NCBI GenBank assembly: GCA_012960925.1 | Contig: DUAG01000019.1 | Span: forward strand, 1-64,000 | DNA from: Candidatus Manganitrophaceae bacterium | GTDB lineage: Bacteria; Nitrospirota; Nitrospiria; SBBL01; JAADHI01 | Reading direction: 5' to 3' | DNA length: 64,000 bases | Shown: piece by piece, positions 61,701-64,000 of the stretch | How positions within the stretch are numbered: position 1 is the first letter of the stretch | Layout: every line of letters begins with the position of its first letter | Notes under the pieces: generated by a model | What the model was told of the DNA's origin: nothing | The model's input: only the letters and a program-made list of their open reading frames with translations | Databases searched by the model: none | Position numbers and translations under genes: made by a program

Positions 61701-61865
61701 GCCCGGCCATTCGGTAAAGACGATGACCTGAACATCCGACAGATCCGGAATGGCATCGAGTGGGATCCGTTGGAGCGACCAGACTCCCCAGGCCGAGAGA
61801 AAGAAAATACTCAGGAAGACCATGAAGCGATTGCGTGCGCAGCTTTCAATGATTCGTTCAATCAT
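58749..61865 (-). CDS. cusA: Heavy-metal RND efflux pump, copper/silver type
   Basis: 1038 residues with the 12-helix RND layout. IAVGAMVDAAIVMIENAH (helix 4) has the proton-relay acidic residue context of the CusA/CzcA group. The three substrate methionines of CusA have counterparts in SEFMPPLNEG, LNMVETI and NEMLATGI, favouring Cu(I)/Ag(I) over divalent metals. It works with the CusB adaptor and outer-membrane channel encoded upstream. Its ATG overlaps the cusB stop by 8 bases. Confidence 0.9.
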   Translation of the reverse strand: MIERIIESCARNRFMVFLSIFFLSAWGVWSLQRIPLDAIPDLSDVQVIVFTEWPGRSPTLMEDQITYPIVTAMTAAPRVKYARGQSFLGLSFVNVVFEDGTDMYWARSRVLEYMQGVTGRLPEGVTPTLGPDATGVGWVYEYALVDESGQHDLWKLTAFQDWTLRYWLQSVPGVAEVATIGGMVKQYQIVLDPNKLLAYNISLKHVIKQIRNSNNDVGGRVVEISEWEYMVRGLGYIQNLDDLRDIGLGTDNHGTPIFLGDVARVQLGPDIRRGLADLDGQGEVVGGVVVMRFGENALNVIEAVKAKLKEIEPSLPEGVKIVTTYDRSQLITGAIGTLREKLVEITIVVSLVSLFFLFHLRSALVAILTLPAAILMAFIAMYALGINANVMSLGGIAIAVGAMVDAAIVMIENAHRRLEEQPDADRTRVIIDAAKELGRPLFFSLIIITVSFIPVFTLEAQEGRLFKPLAYTKTFAMFFAAMVSITLVSALMTTLIRGKITPSQKNPAHRFLAWSYRPFLAGVLRFRKTTLVLALLLLAATVPVFMGLGSEFMPPLNEGTILYMPTTLPGLSITQAKNILQTQDRMLKSFPEVDRVFGKIGRAKTSTDPAPLNMVETIITLKPRDEWRPGVTWDSLTDEMDQKLQFPGMPNIWWMPIQTRNEMLATGIRSTLGIKILGPDLKEIEKIGLKIEGMLKQAPGVRSVFAERVTGGYYLDFKVNRREAARYGLTVGDVNDVIESAIGGKNISQTVEGRERYPINVRYARELRDDPESIRRILVAAPTGAQIPLGHLAEIRLNQGPPMVRDENGSLAGFVFVDVDKQDLGGFVEKAKHLVNQNLKLPPGYSLIWAGQYQYMLRAREKLAVVVPLTLLIIFVVLYLNFQSVGRSLIILLTVPFALIGGIWCLKILDYNMSVAVWVGLIALAGVASEMGVVMITFLDDAVGRKQGGGGPSELIHLKETIMQGAVKRVRPVIMTAATTFLGLVPILWSSGTGADVMKRIAAPMVGGMITATLLTLLLIPTIYSLFLEWNLKRELCK

Positions 61866-63189
61866 CTCTCATGCCCTCCATCTCTTTTCCCTGCATGTTC
61901 ATGCCCTTCATATCCATTCCCGGCATCCCTTTCATCTCCATGCCACCCATGTCCATTTCACCCATCTTGGAACCTTCCATCTTCCAGTCGCCCATCCCGA
62001 TCAGGCCCATCATGCCTTCCATTGAGGCCATCATCTTGCTCTCTGAATCTAGCAGGAAGGTCCCGTGTGTCACCACCTTTTCCCCTTCCTTTAGGCCTTC
62101 CAGGATGATGATGTCACGATTGATCCGGGAGCCGATCTTGACCACGCGGGGTTCAAACACCCCTCTCGGTTTTGCGACAAAGGCAATCTGTCGGAGTCCG
62201 GAATCGAGGATTGCGCTTTCCGGCACGGCCAGCCCTGTTGTCACCGGGGCCGTAATTTCGACATGGGCATACATCCCCGGTTTCAATTTTCCATCTGCAT
62301 TGTCGAGGATAATCCGGACGGTCGCGGTGCGGTTTGTTTCGTTCAGATAGGGGTAGATGGTGGTCACTTTCCCCTGAAAACGTTCGCCCGGAAGATAAGA
62401 TAGAGTGACAGTGGCCTCCTGCCCCACTTTGATAAGAGGGAGGTCACTTTCATAAATATCGACATAGATCCAAACCTGAGAAAGATCGGCGATTTTGTAA
62501 AGCGGCATCCCTGGTTTCACATACATCCCCCGGAGGGCCATCTTCTCGATGACAACACCGCCGACAGGTGAAAGGATTGGTAGGGCCCGGACAATTTTCC
62601 CTCGCGCCTCCAGATCGCGTATTTGTCGTGGCGTGACATCCCAAAGCAAAAGACGTCTGCGGCTCGCTGCCGCCAGACCGCCGAGTCCTTGTTTGACCTT
62701 TGTCTTTTTTGAGGCCTGTCTTGCCAGCAGGTACTCCTCCTGGGTTTGCACCAGCTTTGGACTGTAGACCGAAAAGAGCGCTTTCCCTTTTGTAACCCTC
62801 ATGCCGGTCGTATCAACAGAGAGATTCTCAATCCATCCTTCGATCTTGGTCGTGATCGTGGTCAGCGTTGTCTCATCGTAGTCCACCCGCCCGATCGTTC
62901 GGATCACGGTCTCCAGGGCCTTCTGTGTCACAGTCACCGTCTTGACTCCGATCTGTCGCTGCTTCTGCATTGTCAGCGTCACCGGCACTTGTCCTCCCGG
63001 TCCTACCCCCTCCGGTTTTTCCATCGGTATTTTCATAGGCATCTGTATGGGCATCTGCATTTCCTTGGAATCCATGTCGTCCATCTGTGCGAGAGAGACA
63101 CCCAAAACCCAAAAACCGGTCAGCGCGATCATCCCGGTTACACCCAGGAACAAAGACCTGATTCTTTTGCGTCGATTCTCTTTTTTCAT
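61858..63189 (-). CDS. cusB: RND efflux membrane-fusion protein with Met-rich ends
   Basis: 443 residues. One N-terminal helix or signal (SLFLGVTGMIALTGFWVLG), then a Met-rich linker, beta-barrel and lipoyl-like halves (VIVR/GVVIEKMALRGMYVKPGMPLY) and a hairpin. The last 58 residues contain about 19 Met in a G-M-x-M pattern, a likely Cu(I) relay that normal CusB lacks; the small soluble CusF is not present here and this tail may replace it. ATG overlaps the upstream TolC-family gene (ATGA). Confidence 0.85.
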   Translation of the reverse strand: MKKENRRKRIRSLFLGVTGMIALTGFWVLGVSLAQMDDMDSKEMQMPIQMPMKIPMEKPEGVGPGGQVPVTLTMQKQRQIGVKTVTVTQKALETVIRTIGRVDYDETTLTTITTKIEGWIENLSVDTTGMRVTKGKALFSVYSPKLVQTQEEYLLARQASKKTKVKQGLGGLAAASRRRLLLWDVTPRQIRDLEARGKIVRALPILSPVGGVVIEKMALRGMYVKPGMPLYKIADLSQVWIYVDIYESDLPLIKVGQEATVTLSYLPGERFQGKVTTIYPYLNETNRTATVRIILDNADGKLKPGMYAHVEITAPVTTGLAVPESAILDSGLRQIAFVAKPRGVFEPRVVKIGSRINRDIIILEGLKEGEKVVTHGTFLLDSESKMMASMEGMMGLIGMGDWKMEGSKMGEMDMGGMEMKGMPGMDMKGMNMQGKEMEGMRDD

Positions 63190-64000
63190 TTTGAACCTCC
63201 ATCTTCAAGCTTCTTAAATTCGGATAAATCGAAACCCATGACCTGCTCCAGTCTTGCCGCTTCCTTGTTCTGGCGGGTAAGGGTTCTAAAATATTCAAGC
63301 CGGAATTCGATCAACTGGCGCTGACTTTCCAAGAGATCGAGAAAATCGACCTGATCGGTCTGATAACCGATCTCGGCCACCTGGACCGACAGCTCCCCTT
63401 GAGGAATCACATTTTCCTTCAAGATCGTGGCAAGCAATTCGAGGGTTTTCATCCGGGTGCTCAGATCTTCGATGGCAAAGCGGGTCTGGTCTTTGAGGTT
63501 TTCATAAAAGGCTTCTTCTTGTCTGACCCGATGTGCGGTTTCTTTTATCCGGGCATCATGTTTTTGATGATAAAGCCAGGGAATGTTAATACTGGCCGAA
63601 ATCCCCCATCCGTTCGATTGCGGAATGCCCCGGTTCTGAAACCGTTTTACCGCCACCTGAAAATCGGGAGAAAATTGAAGCTTTGCCAGTGCAACCTCCT
63701 GTTGACTGCGAAGAATCCCGGCCTGAGCCATTTTCACTGGAGGCCGCTCCCGAAAAGCCGCGGCCTCCAGTGCTACCCCACCGGACGGTGGGGTAATCAA
63801 CGTCAAATCTTCGGGACGTGCTAAGGGAGATCTCGGCGAACGTTTCAGCAGTGTATTTAGCCTGGCACGAGCCGTATTTAATTATTGGGTCTGCATCACT
63901 AGATCGTTCTCTAAGCGCGCCAAGGCCACTTGCGCTTTCAAGAGATCTTGCTGAGAAGCGGCGCCGGTTGAAACTTTCACCTCGGCAATTTGCTCAAACC
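63186..64000 (-). pseudogene. cusC: TolC/CusC-like outer-membrane channel gene, interrupted by an in-frame stop (partial)
   Basis: The minus frame is open from 63881 to 63186 and, across a TAA at 63882-63884, continues in the same frame to the window end. Upstream of the stop: TGAASQQDLLKAQVALARLE; downstream: LNTARARLNTLLKRSP and later GYQTDQVDFLDLLESQRQLIE. Both sides follow the TolC-family coiled-coil pattern, so a single gene is split by one nonsense codon (CAA TAA TTA). With the stop the channel would be truncated; a mutation, error or suppression are possible. It continues beyond the window. It precedes cusB with a 4-base overlap. Confidence 0.7.

Noticed and set aside
61251-62108. Long plus-strand open frame antisense to cusA and cusB
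   Set aside because: Arises opposite well-supported genes; its His/Ser/Pro-rich part is the complement of the Met-rich CusB tail.
1-64000. CRISPR array
   Set aside because: No regularly spaced short direct repeats were seen; the repeats present are dispersed and palindromic at their ends.

Overview
The window looks like chromosomal DNA of a Gram-negative, respiring bacterium. It has outer-membrane porin-like and TolC-family proteins, several lipoproteins, a c-type cytochrome, SecA/SecG and a Cus-type tripartite efflux system. The mix (PCP_red-domain proteins, a cytochrome with a CPSCY heme-like motif, LarE, paired M16 peptidases, a cytochrome/porin pair) reminds me most of Nitrospirota and related environmental lineages. 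That placement is an inference; no rRNA or tRNA gene is present to confirm it. Genes are densely packed, mostly in short operons with 1-4 nt overlaps.

Layout. 0-6.3 kb: DUF3386 protein, ATP-grasp enzyme, Nfu Fe-S carrier, then ribD - alpha/beta hydrolase - riboflavin synthase. 6.3-11.5 kb: PP2C phosphatase, a lipoprotein cytochrome overlapping an outer-membrane porin-like gene, a small protein and a TPR protein. 11.5-15.6 kb: D-amino-acid aminotransferase, methyltransferase, RlmN, a Spy-like periplasmic protein and a zinc-ribbon protein, separated by hairpin-rich dispersed repeats. 15.6-22.9 kb: the most unusual locus. It holds a 894-residue protein (two universal-stress domains, five PCP_red domains, three rubredoxin-like zinc ribbons), a radical SAM/SPASM enzyme with a C-terminal PCP_red domain, and a protein made almost only of PCP_red repeats. 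Two membrane proteins and a secreted protein follow on the same strand. 22.9-28.4 kb: PilZ protein, lipoprotein, ComM, then a small accessory patch with a repeat split by an internally deleted IS256-type element, a frameshifted membrane-protein gene, a sirtuin and a small membrane protein.

28.4-41 kb (minus strand): PBP1A, gap, pgk, tpiA, secG and a four-gene peptide-type ABC importer run almost without gaps. 41-48.8 kb: phosphoglycolate phosphatase, a first M16 peptidase pair, macro-domain protein, membrane protein, DUF4412-like protein, M23 peptidase and cold-shock protein. 48.9-58.7 kb: secA, GAF-GGDEF cyclase, fabH, a second M16 pair, larE and a secreted protein. 58.7-64 kb (minus): cusA, cusB and a TolC-family cusC-like gene carrying an in-frame stop.

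Two dispersed non-coding repeat families (A, about 140-170 bp with GGTAACGAT-type inverted ends; B, about 180 bp with strong hairpins) punctuate the gene borders and share one 19-20 bp module. Several near-consensus sigma-70-type promoters place the expected transcript start at or within a few bases of the start codon (ribD, the PilZ gene, fabH, possibly gph), suggesting leaderless mRNAs. No CRISPR array, tRNA, rRNA or complete transposase was found.
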